A stretch of 64,000 nt of DNA, taken from the NCBI RefSeq assembly GCF_020991275.1, contig NZ_JAJLQY010000014.1, forward strand, positions 62,001-126,000. Direction: 5' to 3'. Under the pieces are notes generated by a model. That model worked only from the letters and a program-made list of their open reading frames with translations. It had not been told where the DNA came from and ran no database searches. Below are positions 36,898 to 45,384 of the stretch, piece after piece. The DNA comes from Actinocorallia sp. API 0066. Its GTDB lineage: Bacteria; Actinomycetota; Actinomycetes; Streptosporangiales; Streptosporangiaceae. The position numbers and the translations under genes are program-made. How positions within the stretch are numbered: position 1 is the first letter of the stretch; every line of letters starts with the position of its first letter.

Positions 36898-37781
36898 CTT
36901 TCCTTGATCTCCCTTGCTATCTGCTGGAACAACGCCGTGCTGTCCGCCTCGGACAGGGCCTCGTCCCACATGACCGCGAACGCCTCGGCGTAGCGGTGGA
37001 TCTCGTGTGCCTTGTCCAGGTAGAGGGCCCCGGTGAAGCCCTGGACGTACACGGTAGGGGGCTCGTGGTCGCGCCCGTCACCGGTGGTCGGGAACCGCAG
37101 CAGGATGAACTGGCCCGTGTTGAACCCCTGGTGCGCGCCCTGCTCGAACGGCGACACCCGGATGTGGACGTGCGGCAGCTCGTTCAGCTCGGCGAGCCGG
37201 TGGAGCTGGGCCGCCATGACGTCGGGGCCGCCGACCTGACGCCGGAGGACCGCCTCGTTGAGGATCAGGTGGAGCGTCGGCGGTGCGGTCGCGCGGGTGA
37301 TGAGCACCTGCCGCTGCGCCCGAAGCAGCACCTTCCGCTCGATCTCGTCCGCGTTCAGTTCGGGCCGGGTCCTGTTGAGCAGCGCGCGGTAGTAGTCCGA
37401 CGTCTGGAGCAGGCCGGGGACCAACTCGGGCGAATACTGCTCCAGGGTCTCGGCGGCTTCCTCCAATCCCATGTAGAGGTCGAAGCCGTCCGGGATGATG
37501 TCGCCGTAGGCGTGCCACCAGCCTTTCGTCTTGGTCTCGCGGGCGAGCGCCATGAGCGCTTTCCGCATGTCGGCGGGCGCGCCGTAGATCCGGCACATCG
37601 CTTCGACGTCCAGGGAACGCAGCGACGTGTGGCCCGTCTCGATCCGCCACATCTTCGCCTCGGACCATTCGAGCGCGAGGGCGGCCGCCCGTACGGTCAT
37701 GCGCGCGTCCGTCCGGAGCTTGCGCAGGTACCGGCCGAGCTCCCGTCGCGGGACGGTCGAGCCTGTCGCGGTTTCTGACAT
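36894..37781 (-). CDS. XRE-family regulator with DUF5753 domain (WhiJ-like)
   Basis: A 295-residue DNA-binding protein. The N-terminal helix-turn-helix (about 14-65) includes LGRYLRKLRTDARMTVRAAA and WSEAKMWRIETGHTSLR. The C-terminal DUF5753 ligand/partner domain includes QYSPELVPGLLQTSDYYRALL, LRRQVGGPDVMAAQLHRLAEL and VYVQGFTGALYLDK. ATG 37781 is selected because GGAGG lies 8 bases upstream; ATG 37787 is too close to it. The two DUF397 genes follow, the first overlapping by 4 bases, and DUF6907 is divergent. This cluster type is common in sporulating actinomycetes. Confidence 0.92.
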   Translation of the reverse strand: MSETATGSTVPRRELGRYLRKLRTDARMTVRAAALALEWSEAKMWRIETGHTSLRSLDVEAMCRIYGAPADMRKALMALARETKTKGWWHAYGDIIPDGFDLYMGLEEAAETLEQYSPELVPGLLQTSDYYRALLNRTRPELNADEIERKVLLRAQRQVLITRATAPPTLHLILNEAVLRRQVGGPDVMAAQLHRLAELNELPHVHIRVSPFEQGAHQGFNTGQFILLRFPTTGDGRDHEPPTVYVQGFTGALYLDKAHEIHRYAEAFAVMWDEALSEADSTALFQQIAREIKER

Positions 37782-37812
37782 CCGCATCACCTCCCTTTCA
37801 TCACGGGGCCGC

Positions 37813-37831
37813 CTTTCACTCGAAATGAAAG
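37813..37831. promoter_or_regulatory. Inverted repeat upstream of the XRE gene (possible operator)
   Basis: CTTTCA (37813-37818) and TGAAAG (37826-37831) form a 6-bp inverted repeat with a 7-base spacer in the AT-richer XRE/DUF6907 intergenic region. Another CTTTCA occurs just upstream of the XRE ribosome site. It is a candidate autoregulatory site. Confidence 0.35.
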
Positions 37832-38046
37832 CACTTGCCCCCACGATTAGCAATGGGCCCCTGAGCTGGGGAAATACCTTCGGTGAATCCCCCGGATTCC
37901 CTTGCCGAGCGGTTTCCATCCTGCTGTACTCGAACCCAAGACGGAGGCGATTCGGAACTATATGTAACTTCGGAACATAGGCCCCGTAATGCCCCAATTC
38001 ATACCAAACGCGGCCATGTCCCCAACCTGAGCGGAGTGTGCAGCAG

Positions 38047-38553
38047 ATGACCGAGAACACGTCCAGAGCGACCGCCCGGACGGCGGAGGACGACGCCGCC
38101 GAGATCACCGAGACGATCTCCGACCACCTCCACCACCCGGCCGCGCCCCCCGCCGACGCGACGCCGGGCGCGCCGGAGGAGGCCACCGCCGTCAAGCAGC
38201 CCGGCGACGGCGAGGACAAGGAGACCGCCGCCGTGGAGGAGGACGACGACTACGACGTCCCGATGGCGCGCTCCTGCCCGGAGTGGTGCCTGGACCCGCA
38301 CTACGAGAACGAGCCGCACTTCGGGCCCTGCGCCGACGTCAAAGTCCACGGCGTGAAGGGCACCCCGCTGCTCGTCTCCATCGACTGCGACCACAACGGC
38401 GAGGACATCGTCGCCCTCGGCATGAAGACGCCCGGATGGCGCATCCACGTCACCGAGCCCGTCATCTTCACGCTCGACCAGGCCGCCCAGATCCGCGACG
38501 TCCTCGACGAGTTCCTCACCCTCACCAACCACCCCGCCGCGAAAGCGTCCTGA
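38047..38553 (+). CDS. DUF6907 family protein
   Basis: A 168-residue protein with a disordered acidic Ala/Glu/Asp-rich N-terminus (about 75 residues) and a C-terminal DUF6907-type domain beginning ARSCPEWCLDPHYENEPHFGPC. Its cysteines and histidines could bind metal. It ends with a helix VIFTLDQAAQIRDVLDEFL. ATG 38047 has GGAG 10 bases upstream. It is divergent from the XRE/DUF397 operon, where this family is commonly found, and probably shares the intergenic control region. Function unknown. Confidence 0.75.
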   Translation: MTENTSRATARTAEDDAAEITETISDHLHHPAAPPADATPGAPEEATAVKQPGDGEDKETAAVEEDDDYDVPMARSCPEWCLDPHYENEPHFGPCADVKVHGVKGTPLLVSIDCDHNGEDIVALGMKTPGWRIHVTEPVIFTLDQAAQIRDVLDEFLTLTNHPAAKAS

Positions 38554-38690
38554 CCCCACCCGCCCCCACCCCCGCCAGCGGACGACAAGGGCCCCCACCC
38601 GGCCCCTGCCGTCCGCCCCAGGCCCACCCAGACCACCGGCCTCCCCGCCGAGTTCTCGAACTCAGCGAGGAGCGCCGGGCGAAGCGCCGG

Positions 38691-39890
38691 TCAGCGGGTG
38701 ATGAGGAGTTGGATTTTTGAGGTGTTGTTCTTCTTGCCTGGGTCGAGGATGTTCGGGGTTTGGAGGCCGAGGTTCACGACGGGCTTCTGGCCTGCCTTGA
38801 ACTGCTTGGTGACGGTTACCCAGACTTTGAAGGAGACGGTCTTTTTCTTGGGGAGGGTCTTCCAGGTGCACTTGAGGCCGTAGGAAGCCTTCACGCAGTT
38901 CTTCGGGACGGAGCGGACCTTCAGCTTTTTGGCCGGGAACTTCACGTAGACGCGGGTCGTGCCGGACTCGTCGGGGCCGGAGTTGGTGACCTGGACGCGG
39001 AACGACGCCTTCTTGCCGATCCGGTACTTGCCGAGCTTCGTGACCTTGACGCCGACGTTCGCGACCGGCTTGTCGGCCTTCTGGGCGAAGGCCCTGAGCT
39101 GCTTCAACGTGCCGGGGAAAAGATTCTGGTCGCCGGGGAAAAGCGGCTTGTCGTTGCCGTTCCAGAACTGCCAGAAGGTGTACTTGGCGAAACCGCCCGG
39201 CATCGCGGGCTCGGGGTTCCGCACCGGGTCCTTGTAGTTCGCGACCCACAGCGGGTTCGTCAGGTTGAAGGCGGCGGTGCCGGTCGGTTCGGCCGGGGAG
39301 CTCGTGCAGTTCCGCCACCAGCTCTGGTTGCTGTAGATCATCGGGTAGCGGCCGGTGCGCTTGAAGTACGTGTTCGAGAAGTCCCGGATCCACGCGATCA
39401 TCTGCTGCGGCGTCAGGTTGTAACAGTCCACCCGGACGCCCGGCTTCTTCGGCAGCGTCGAATACGGGTCGCTCTCCATGTCCAGCGCGCCCGGCAGCGA
39501 GAGGCCGTCGCGCTGCCAGCCGCCGCCGTTGTCGACGAAGAAGTTCGCCTGGGTCGCGCCCGACGACTTGTCCGGGCCCGCGAAGTGGTACGCGCCCTGC
39601 AGGATGCCGTACTTGCGGGCTTCCGCCGCGTTCCTGGCGAAGTACGGGTCGACGTACGGGGTCGCGTTGTCCGCGGTGGACGTGCCCCGCGTCGCCCGGA
39701 TGATGGCGAACTTGGCGCCGTTGTCCGCGATCTTCTGCCAGTCGACGTTCGGGCCCTGCCAGTAGCTCACGTCCAGCCCCGGCACGGTGTTCGGCGGCGC
39801 GACGGGCGCGGCGCTCGCGGCCGACCCGGTGAGGACGGTGCCCGCGACGACGGCGGTGGCGACCAGGATGCTTCCGGCGATGCGCGGCAC
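38691..39890 (-). CDS. Secreted GH25 muramidase with C-terminal DUF11-like domain
   Basis: A cell-wall hydrolase cleaving the MurNAc-GlcNAc bond. The 399-residue product has a signal peptide (PRIAGSILVATAVVAGTVLTG to ASAA). The GH25 domain follows, with GLDVSYWQG (Asp40) and LDMES (Asp137, Glu139) as active-site residues, and WQFWNG near its end. From about residue 275 a beta-sandwich domain of the DUF11/CARDB kind follows (VTNSGPDESGTTRVYV, CVKASYGLKCTWKTL). GTG 39890 has AGGGAG upstream. The DUF11-like protein encoded 87 bp upstream has similar domains, so the pair may act together at the wall. Confidence 0.88.
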   Translation of the reverse strand: MPRIAGSILVATAVVAGTVLTGSAASAAPVAPPNTVPGLDVSYWQGPNVDWQKIADNGAKFAIIRATRGTSTADNATPYVDPYFARNAAEARKYGILQGAYHFAGPDKSSGATQANFFVDNGGGWQRDGLSLPGALDMESDPYSTLPKKPGVRVDCYNLTPQQMIAWIRDFSNTYFKRTGRYPMIYSNQSWWRNCTSSPAEPTGTAAFNLTNPLWVANYKDPVRNPEPAMPGGFAKYTFWQFWNGNDKPLFPGDQNLFPGTLKQLRAFAQKADKPVANVGVKVTKLGKYRIGKKASFRVQVTNSGPDESGTTRVYVKFPAKKLKVRSVPKNCVKASYGLKCTWKTLPKKKTVSFKVWVTVTKQFKAGQKPVVNLGLQTPNILDPGKKNNTSKIQLLITR

Positions 39891-39977
39891 AGCGGGGCTC
39901 CCTGTTGGGTGGAGGGTGGAGTCCCAGCACCCTAGCGCAGGATCTTGGTAGGAATCCGTGAGAAACCTCTAATCCGC

Positions 39978-40751
39978 CTAGAACCGGACGACTGGGACGG
40001 AACCAAAAGCGCCGTTGTCCTCCGGAAACGTCTCGCCGGTCCGTTGTGCCGCGACCGTCGCGAACACGTCCACGGCCCGCGTGCCCGCCGGACGGACCCG
40101 GAACGTCCACCGGACCATCGCGCCCGGCTCCAACGCCGCCGCGTTACAGGTGACGCGCCGTGCGCGCGCGGTGCACCCCTTCGGCACCTTGACAAGGCGG
40201 GCGTTCCTTACGGCGACGGTGAGGGTCACCTTGCGGGCTGTCTTCTTGCCCTTGTTGAGCACGCGCGCGGTGACGCGGAAGGGGCGGCGTCCGTCGGTGC
40301 CCTGCGGCGTGCGCAGGCGGACCGCGAGATCCGTGCCGGGAGCGATCTTCACCGTCGCGCGCGCGCTCGCGTCGCCGACCTGGGCGACGGCCGTCTGCGC
40401 GCCCTTGGCTGTCGGCTTGACGATGCCCGAGACGGTCACCTTGCGGACGGCGTGGCCGGAAAGGCTCCCGACGCCGCAACGCACGACACCCTTGGCTTCA
40501 CGACAGCCGTCCGGGAGCCCGATCACCTCGATAGCGCGCGGCACGCTCACGTCGAGTCGAAGGTTCTTCTTCGTGGCGCCCGTGTGGTTCGTGACGGTGA
40601 CGAGGTAGTCCAGCAGGCCGCCGGGCCTCGCGTCGCCCCACGCCTCGATGCCCACCGACAGGTGTGTCGCGCCCGTCGCCGTCGCGGGCGCCGCGCCGAC
40701 CAGCACCCCGCCCGCCAACACCAGCGCCCCGCTCCAAGTGACCGCCCGCAT
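39978..40751 (-). CDS. Secreted protein with two DUF11-like beta-sandwich domains
   Basis: A 257-residue exported protein: signal peptide RAVTWSGALVLAGGVLVGAAPATA, then two related beta-rich repeats. The first has TVTNHTGATKKNLRLDVSVP and GCREAKGVVRCGVGSL; the second has VLNKGKKTARKVTLTVAV and GCTARARRVTCNAAAL. Each carries the paired-cysteine pattern C-x(6-8)-C seen in DUF11-type domains and in the GH25 protein next door. ATG 40751 has GGAGGAGG about 7 bases upstream. No catalytic motif; a structural or adhesive envelope role is likely. Confidence 0.7.
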   Translation of the reverse strand: MRAVTWSGALVLAGGVLVGAAPATATGATHLSVGIEAWGDARPGGLLDYLVTVTNHTGATKKNLRLDVSVPRAIEVIGLPDGCREAKGVVRCGVGSLSGHAVRKVTVSGIVKPTAKGAQTAVAQVGDASARATVKIAPGTDLAVRLRTPQGTDGRRPFRVTARVLNKGKKTARKVTLTVAVRNARLVKVPKGCTARARRVTCNAAALEPGAMVRWTFRVRPAGTRAVDVFATVAAQRTGETFPEDNGAFGSVPVVRF

Positions 40752-40882
40752 CCGCAACCTCCTCCGGCGCCCGGAACGGCGCGCGCGGCAGACTACCGGC
40801 GCGGCGGGCGGCCCGCACGGGGACACGCTTCGTTGCCGTCCCTTGGGCGTACACGCGGCCGTCGGGACGGTAAGAAGGGGGG

Positions 40883-42031
40883 ATGGAGGAGATCGACCCG
40901 CTCGTCCCGTGGATCGCCGACGGGCCCCTCGCGCCGCCGTCCGAGGGCCCGCTCGCCGGGCTGCGCCTCGCCGTGAAAGACAACCTCGACGTCGCCGGGT
41001 GGCCGACGGGCGCCGGGAACCCCGTCTGGCTCGCCGAACACGCGCTCCCGTCGCGGGACGCCGAGGTGGTGGCGCGGCTGCGCCGGGCGGGCGCGCTCGT
41101 CGTCGGCAAGGCCCACATGGACGAACTCGCTTACAGCCTCGCAGGCACGAACATCCACTACGGCTCGCCCCGGAACCCCTTGGCGCCCGGCCACTACACG
41201 GGCGGCTCCTCCAGCGGGTGCGCCTCGGCCGTCGCGGGGGACGTGGCCGACATCGGCCTGGGGACGGACACCGCAGGATCCATCCGGGTGCCCGCCGCCT
41301 TCACCGGCCTGTACGCGCTGCGCCCTTCGCACGCCCGGATGCCCTCTGAAGGAATGCTGCCTCTGGCCCCCACCTTCGATGTTCCGGGCTTGATGGCCCG
41401 TGACCCCGCCACCCTGGAACGCGCTGCTCTCGCCGTCCTGGATCCCCCGGCCCAGGAGACGGCGCCTCTCGAATGGCTGCTGGTCCCGGACGACCTGTGG
41501 TCGGAAGTCCCCGCCGCGCTGCGCGAGGCTTACGCCCCCGTCCTCTCCGCCCTCCGCTCGCTGCTCAAGGCCGACCGCACGCCGCTCTTCAAACGCCCGT
41601 CCCACTGGCACGACGCCGTGGCGGCCTTCACCACCGTCCAGGCCGGTGAAGCCTGGCGTCTCCTGGGCCCCTGGATCGCCTCCACCACCCCCGCCTTCGC
41701 CCCCTCGATAGCCGCCCGCTTCACCCGAGCCTCACACCTGACGCCCCACGACCTCACCCCCGCCTACGAGAAGACCACCCACGCCGGCGCCACTCTCCGC
41801 ACCCGCCTACGAGCCAGCGTCCTGGCCATCCCCACCTCCCCCTTCCCCCCGCCCCTCCTCACCGAGGACTTCCCCAGAACCCGCCTCCTCCGCTACACCA
41901 CCCTCGCCCCCCTGGCCTCCGCCCCCGCCATCACCCTCCCCATCCCGCACGACCCCCCACTGAGCCTCACCCTCATAACCCAACCCTCCACCGACGAACC
42001 CCTCCTCGCCCTGGCCCGCTCCCTCCCCTAA
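40883..42031 (+). CDS. Amidase-signature family hydrolase
   Basis: Hydrolyses amide bonds with a Ser-cisSer-Lys triad: Lys32 (LAVKDNLD), Ser109 in GGSSSGCAS and Ser133 in DTAGSIRVP. The domain is otherwise typical (AGALVVGKAHMDELAYSLAG, YGSPRNPLAPGHYTGGSSSG). At 382 residues it is shorter than most members (about 450-500), mainly through a compact C-terminal half. No signal peptide. The substrate cannot be predicted; GatA is unlikely because of length and lack of gatC/gatB. The stop overlaps the convergent antiporter gene by 4 bases. Confidence 0.85.
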   Translation: MEEIDPLVPWIADGPLAPPSEGPLAGLRLAVKDNLDVAGWPTGAGNPVWLAEHALPSRDAEVVARLRRAGALVVGKAHMDELAYSLAGTNIHYGSPRNPLAPGHYTGGSSSGCASAVAGDVADIGLGTDTAGSIRVPAAFTGLYALRPSHARMPSEGMLPLAPTFDVPGLMARDPATLERAALAVLDPPAQETAPLEWLLVPDDLWSEVPAALREAYAPVLSALRSLLKADRTPLFKRPSHWHDAVAAFTTVQAGEAWRLLGPWIASTTPAFAPSIAARFTRASHLTPHDLTPAYEKTTHAGATLRTRLRASVLAIPTSPFPPPLLTEDFPRTRLLRYTTLAPLASAPAITLPIPHDPPLSLTLITQPSTDEPLLALARSLP

Positions 42032-43281
42032 CCCACCTCGTCGAGGTGGCCGTCGCGGAACTCCGCACCGCCACCCCACCCGCACGCGCCCGCTGACGTC
42101 CCGGAGCCCGCGACCGGCCACGCGGGATCGTCGCGGCCGTCCTCGGGCGGGGATCCGCGGCGGGGCGTGAGAAGGCTCGCCAGGCGCGTGTGGATCCGGT
42201 CGGACCCGGCCAGGGCGTGCAGGACGTTGACGGTCAGGAGAGCGGGCGCGACAACGCCGACCACCTCGGGGAAGGCCGGTTGGAGGACGAGCGCCAGGAC
42301 GATCGCGGTGATGCCGTTCTGCTGGGCGAGCGCCAGTCCCGCGCGGTCCCCGGGTGGTCGCCCCCTGGTGAGGATCAGGCCGACGACCACCTGTGCGAAG
42401 TAGGCGGCCAGGCCCAGGACGACCCCCGCCAACGGATCGACGCCGACCGCGAGAACGAAGCCCATCACCAGGAGCGCGCAGCCGAAGGCACCGGCGACGA
42501 GGCGGTCGAGCGCGCCGTCCCAGCGGGCGCGGGCGCGTTCGGTCCGCAGCAGCTCGCCGGGACGCAGGAAGAGGCCGACGAGCGCGGCGAGCAGCATCCA
42601 GAACTGGGTGACGGCGACGACGCCGACCCCGGCCAGCAGCGCCAGCGCGAGCCCCCCGCGCCACCGCCCGCCCAGCCGTCGCAGCGCGAGCGCCAGCAGC
42701 AGCACGCCGACCGCGAGCAGGAGCGTCAGCCCGAGGGTTCCGGCGAACGACGCGAACCCAGCCCCGCCCAGCTCCGCTGTCGCGCCGAGGCCGTAGACGT
42801 CGATGGCGACCGCCGCCAGGACGAGCGTGAGCACCGTCGTCACGGGGTCGTCGAAGGAGGACCAGACGAGCAGCAGGTTCTGACCCCGCGCGCTGAGCCG
42901 TGTCGAGTCCTGGAGGGCGCGTACCGAGAGCGGGTCTATCTGTGCGACGGCGATACCGGCCACCAGCGCGAGCGGCCCCGGCCAGAAGAGGAACATGACG
43001 CCGCTGATGAGCGCCGCCTTGGCCACGACGCCGACGGTGACCGCCGCCACCGCCGTCCGCAGGTCCTGTTTCAGGAGGGTTCTGTCGATGCCGTGAGCAC
43101 TGGCGTACAGGCCGACCGCGAGCAGCGCCGATATCGCCGTGAAGTATCCGGAACTGGTGACGGTGTTCGCCACCGTGTCCGCCCCGGCCGCGAGTCCGAC
43201 GGCCCAACCGACCGCCGTGACCGAGAGCAGGATCACCAGCCGCCCACCGGGTGTGCCCGCCACGCGCACGAGTGGGATCAC
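42028..43281 (-). CDS. Cation/proton antiporter (CPA family)
   Basis: An integral membrane exchanger of 417 residues with about 11-12 helices. Family-type segments include VAQIDPLSVRALQDSTRLSA, WSSFDDPVTTVLTLV and RAGLALAQQNGITAIVLAL, which resemble the ion-path regions of Na+/H+ or K+/H+ antiporters. The C-terminal tail is short and hydrophilic with no RCK domain. GTG 43281 begins the protein close to the first helix. The 241-bp region upstream (43282-43522) is comparatively AT-rich and probably carries its promoter and that of the divergent cluster. Confidence 0.8.
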   Translation of the reverse strand: MIPLVRVAGTPGGRLVILLSVTAVGWAVGLAAGADTVANTVTSSGYFTAISALLAVGLYASAHGIDRTLLKQDLRTAVAAVTVGVVAKAALISGVMFLFWPGPLALVAGIAVAQIDPLSVRALQDSTRLSARGQNLLLVWSSFDDPVTTVLTLVLAAVAIDVYGLGATAELGGAGFASFAGTLGLTLLLAVGVLLLALALRRLGGRWRGGLALALLAGVGVVAVTQFWMLLAALVGLFLRPGELLRTERARARWDGALDRLVAGAFGCALLVMGFVLAVGVDPLAGVVLGLAAYFAQVVVGLILTRGRPPGDRAGLALAQQNGITAIVLALVLQPAFPEVVGVVAPALLTVNVLHALAGSDRIHTRLASLLTPRRGSPPEDGRDDPAWPVAGSGTSAGACGWGGGAEFRDGHLDEVG

Positions 43282-43385
43282 GGTAAACCGCCTCAGGCCG
43301 ATTGCACGGACACCGTCTTTACCGGGCGCTACCAGCGTAGGGGATCGCGGCGAAGGCGACTATGGCACACCACACAATCATCACC

Positions 43386-43406
43386 GAACGGCTTATACGG
43401 CCGTTC
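43386..43406. promoter_or_regulatory. 7-bp inverted repeat in the 43.3-43.5 kb intergenic region
   Basis: GAACGGC and GCCGTTC flank TTATACG. The site lies between the antiporter gene and the plus-strand ATPase operon. The TATAC in its loop could be part of a promoter, so a repressor site is plausible. Nothing else recognisable is seen in this intergenic stretch. Confidence 0.35.
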
Positions 43407-43522
43407 CCAAACATTGTTTCCGGCCATCATTATCCGAAACATCCGAGAAGTCCTTGTCACCGATTTTCACCGGGTGATATCGCTACGTCGTCGGATATGT
43501 ACTACCTGAGGGCGGATGCCTG

Positions 43523-44356
43523 GTGGATCAACGCTTTCCGAGCGCGCTTCTGCTCCTCACGGTATGCGTCCCCCTCGCCCTGCTCCGGGCCGGTCCGGCG
43601 GTGGCGGACGAGAATGACGACCTCGCCGCCGTCTACTGCCTCGCCGAAAGCCGCGGCGCGGAGTTCAACGAGGCCGCCGTCGCCCTGGGCGCCGCCTATC
43701 CCGACCCGACCCGCCCCGGCGGGATGTCCCTCACCGTCGCGGGAACGGCACCGGTGAGCGCGGCGGAACTGCGCGAGCACGACCCCGGAAAGTTCAAGCG
43801 GATCTGCGGCGCCGTCATGCGCGCCAACGCCGAGTCCCCCTCCCCCAAGGAGAAAGAGGGACTCCTCAAGGACCCCTTTGTGCTCGGCGTGACGAGCGTC
43901 CTGCTGTCCAGCGTGTCCGCCGTCGTCACGACCCTCGGCATCCAGTCCCTGGAGCGGCGCCGGGCGCGCCGCGACCGGCTCCCCGACGTGATCGACGCGT
44001 TCTACGCGGCCGCGAACTCCTACCTCGATCGTTGGGCGGACATGGTCAGCAACAGCGCCGACTACGCCGCCGTGGAAAGGGCGCGTGCCGACCTCGTGGC
44101 CACACTCTCGCGCCGGCCCACGTGGCGTGCCCGCCTCGCGCGGCGACTCGGGCTGCCCTCCGCGCGGAGCCGCCTGGACGCGGCGGTGCGGAGCCTGCCG
44201 CTGGGCGAGCCGCTGCCGTCCGGACCCGGACGCAACGACAGGCAGACGCGGGCGAGCCAGGAACGCGACCGACTACGCGAGAGCCGCCGCGCCGTCGAGG
44301 GGACCGCGCTGGGTGGACCGGCGGCCCCCGCTCCCGCCGCCGACCAGGAGGGTTGA
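43523..44356 (+). CDS. Membrane-anchored protein of unknown function, first gene of the ATPase operon
   Basis: Not recognised. The 277-residue product has an N-terminal signal or anchor (residues 6-28), an outside part of about 90 residues with two cysteines (Cys39, Cys95) that may pair, a membrane helix near 119-141, and a basic, helical cytosolic domain beginning QSLERRRARRDRLPDVIDAFY. The tail is Arg/Ala/Pro-rich. GTG 43523 has GAGGG upstream. The stop shares TGATG with the next gene. It could sense an outside signal and couple it to the two cytosolic ATPases, but this is inference from topology and order only. Confidence 0.65.
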   Translation: MDQRFPSALLLLTVCVPLALLRAGPAVADENDDLAAVYCLAESRGAEFNEAAVALGAAYPDPTRPGGMSLTVAGTAPVSAAELREHDPGKFKRICGAVMRANAESPSPKEKEGLLKDPFVLGVTSVLLSSVSAVVTTLGIQSLERRRARRDRLPDVIDAFYAAANSYLDRWADMVSNSADYAAVERARADLVATLSRRPTWRARLARRLGLPSARSRLDAAVRSLPLGEPLPSGPGRNDRQTRASQERDRLRESRRAVEGTALGGPAAPAPAADQEG

Positions 44357-45384
44357 TGACGGAGAACACCTTCGCCATACCGCTGCCGGGCCACGGCAGT
44401 ACCAGAGTCGGCGGGTCCGACACGTATCTCGACCCGCACGGGACTCCGGACCACGCGAAGCTCTACGCCGATCTCGATCACATGGGGATCCAGATCAGGA
44501 AGTTCAAGGAAAAGGTCGGGACCGGCCGGGGCACGACCGACGAGAGCCGGATCCAGGGTTATCTCGTCCTCGTCGGCGGCGCCGACGGCTCTGGCCGGAG
44601 CTCGCTGATCCACTGCTGCCTCGCGCATCTCGCCGAGAATCTTCCGCCGGCCGGAAACCTGAGTCCCACGATCGTCAATCTCAGCACGCGCTGGGGGGAA
44701 TACGACCAGATCCCCAGACTCACCGCCGACCAGTCCATGGCCGAAGCGATCATGAGCGGCGTGATCTCCTCCCTTCCCAAGCCCGAGAACGACACGATCC
44801 AGACCAGCTTCGACAGCCTCGGCCTCGGAAACATCAGCGACCGGGAAGAGGCTCCCTCAACTCGTTTCCACAACCTCAACGAATACCTGAAGATGAATGA
44901 CTCCTACCTTTTCCTGCTGACTCCGAAGCCACCGGAGAGCACCCGGGGACAGGCTTTCAACAGGCTTCTCAAGATTCTTTCGAACATGCGCGCCCATTCC
45001 CGCATCTCGGTGTTCATGGAAGTGACGCAGGACGAACTCGAGGAGGCCCAGCGGGTCCGCGAGGTCGCCGGGCGGCCGGGTTCGATCTTCCTGCGCATCG
45101 GCGCGCTCGCCGAGGACGACTGCCATGCCTTCGCCCGGAGAAGGACGGAGGCGGGTGTATGGGACAACCCATTGCGAGTGGACCTCTCCTCACTCTGCGG
45201 CATGGGGCCCGATGTCCGCTTTCGGACAGTCCGGGAGCTTCAGGAGGTCTTCCATGGCGCCGCGGACCTGCTCCTGTCCGGTCAGGGAAGGGTCGACGCC
45301 GGGGAGCCTCCCGTGCTTCGCGGCGCTGACGTCGTCACCTTCATCCAGCAGCGAAACCTGAGTGACGACCTGGAATACGGGTGA
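44356..45384 (+). CDS. P-loop NTPase of unknown family
   Basis: A 342-residue protein. Its Walker A reads GADGSGRSS (75-83), with Arg81 where Lys is usual, so nucleotide hydrolysis may be weak or altered. A beta-strand ISVFMEVTQDE could hold the Walker B or sensor region. The N-terminus TENTFAIPLPGHGSTRVGG is extended and probably flexible. ATG 44356 has AGGAGGG just upstream and overlaps the previous stop. The next gene overlaps by 4 bases (GTGA). No known fold match beyond the P-loop was recognised; the operon suggests a complex with the 773-residue ATPase. Confidence 0.65.
   Translation: MTENTFAIPLPGHGSTRVGGSDTYLDPHGTPDHAKLYADLDHMGIQIRKFKEKVGTGRGTTDESRIQGYLVLVGGADGSGRSSLIHCCLAHLAENLPPAGNLSPTIVNLSTRWGEYDQIPRLTADQSMAEAIMSGVISSLPKPENDTIQTSFDSLGLGNISDREEAPSTRFHNLNEYLKMNDSYLFLLTPKPPESTRGQAFNRLLKILSNMRAHSRISVFMEVTQDELEEAQRVREVAGRPGSIFLRIGALAEDDCHAFARRRTEAGVWDNPLRVDLSSLCGMGPDVRFRTVRELQEVFHGAADLLLSGQGRVDAGEPPVLRGADVVTFIQQRNLSDDLEYG

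Noticed and set aside
42190-43509. Plus-strand frame antisense to the antiporter gene
   Set aside because: Gln/Arg/Asp-rich shadow; the minus strand encodes clear membrane helices.
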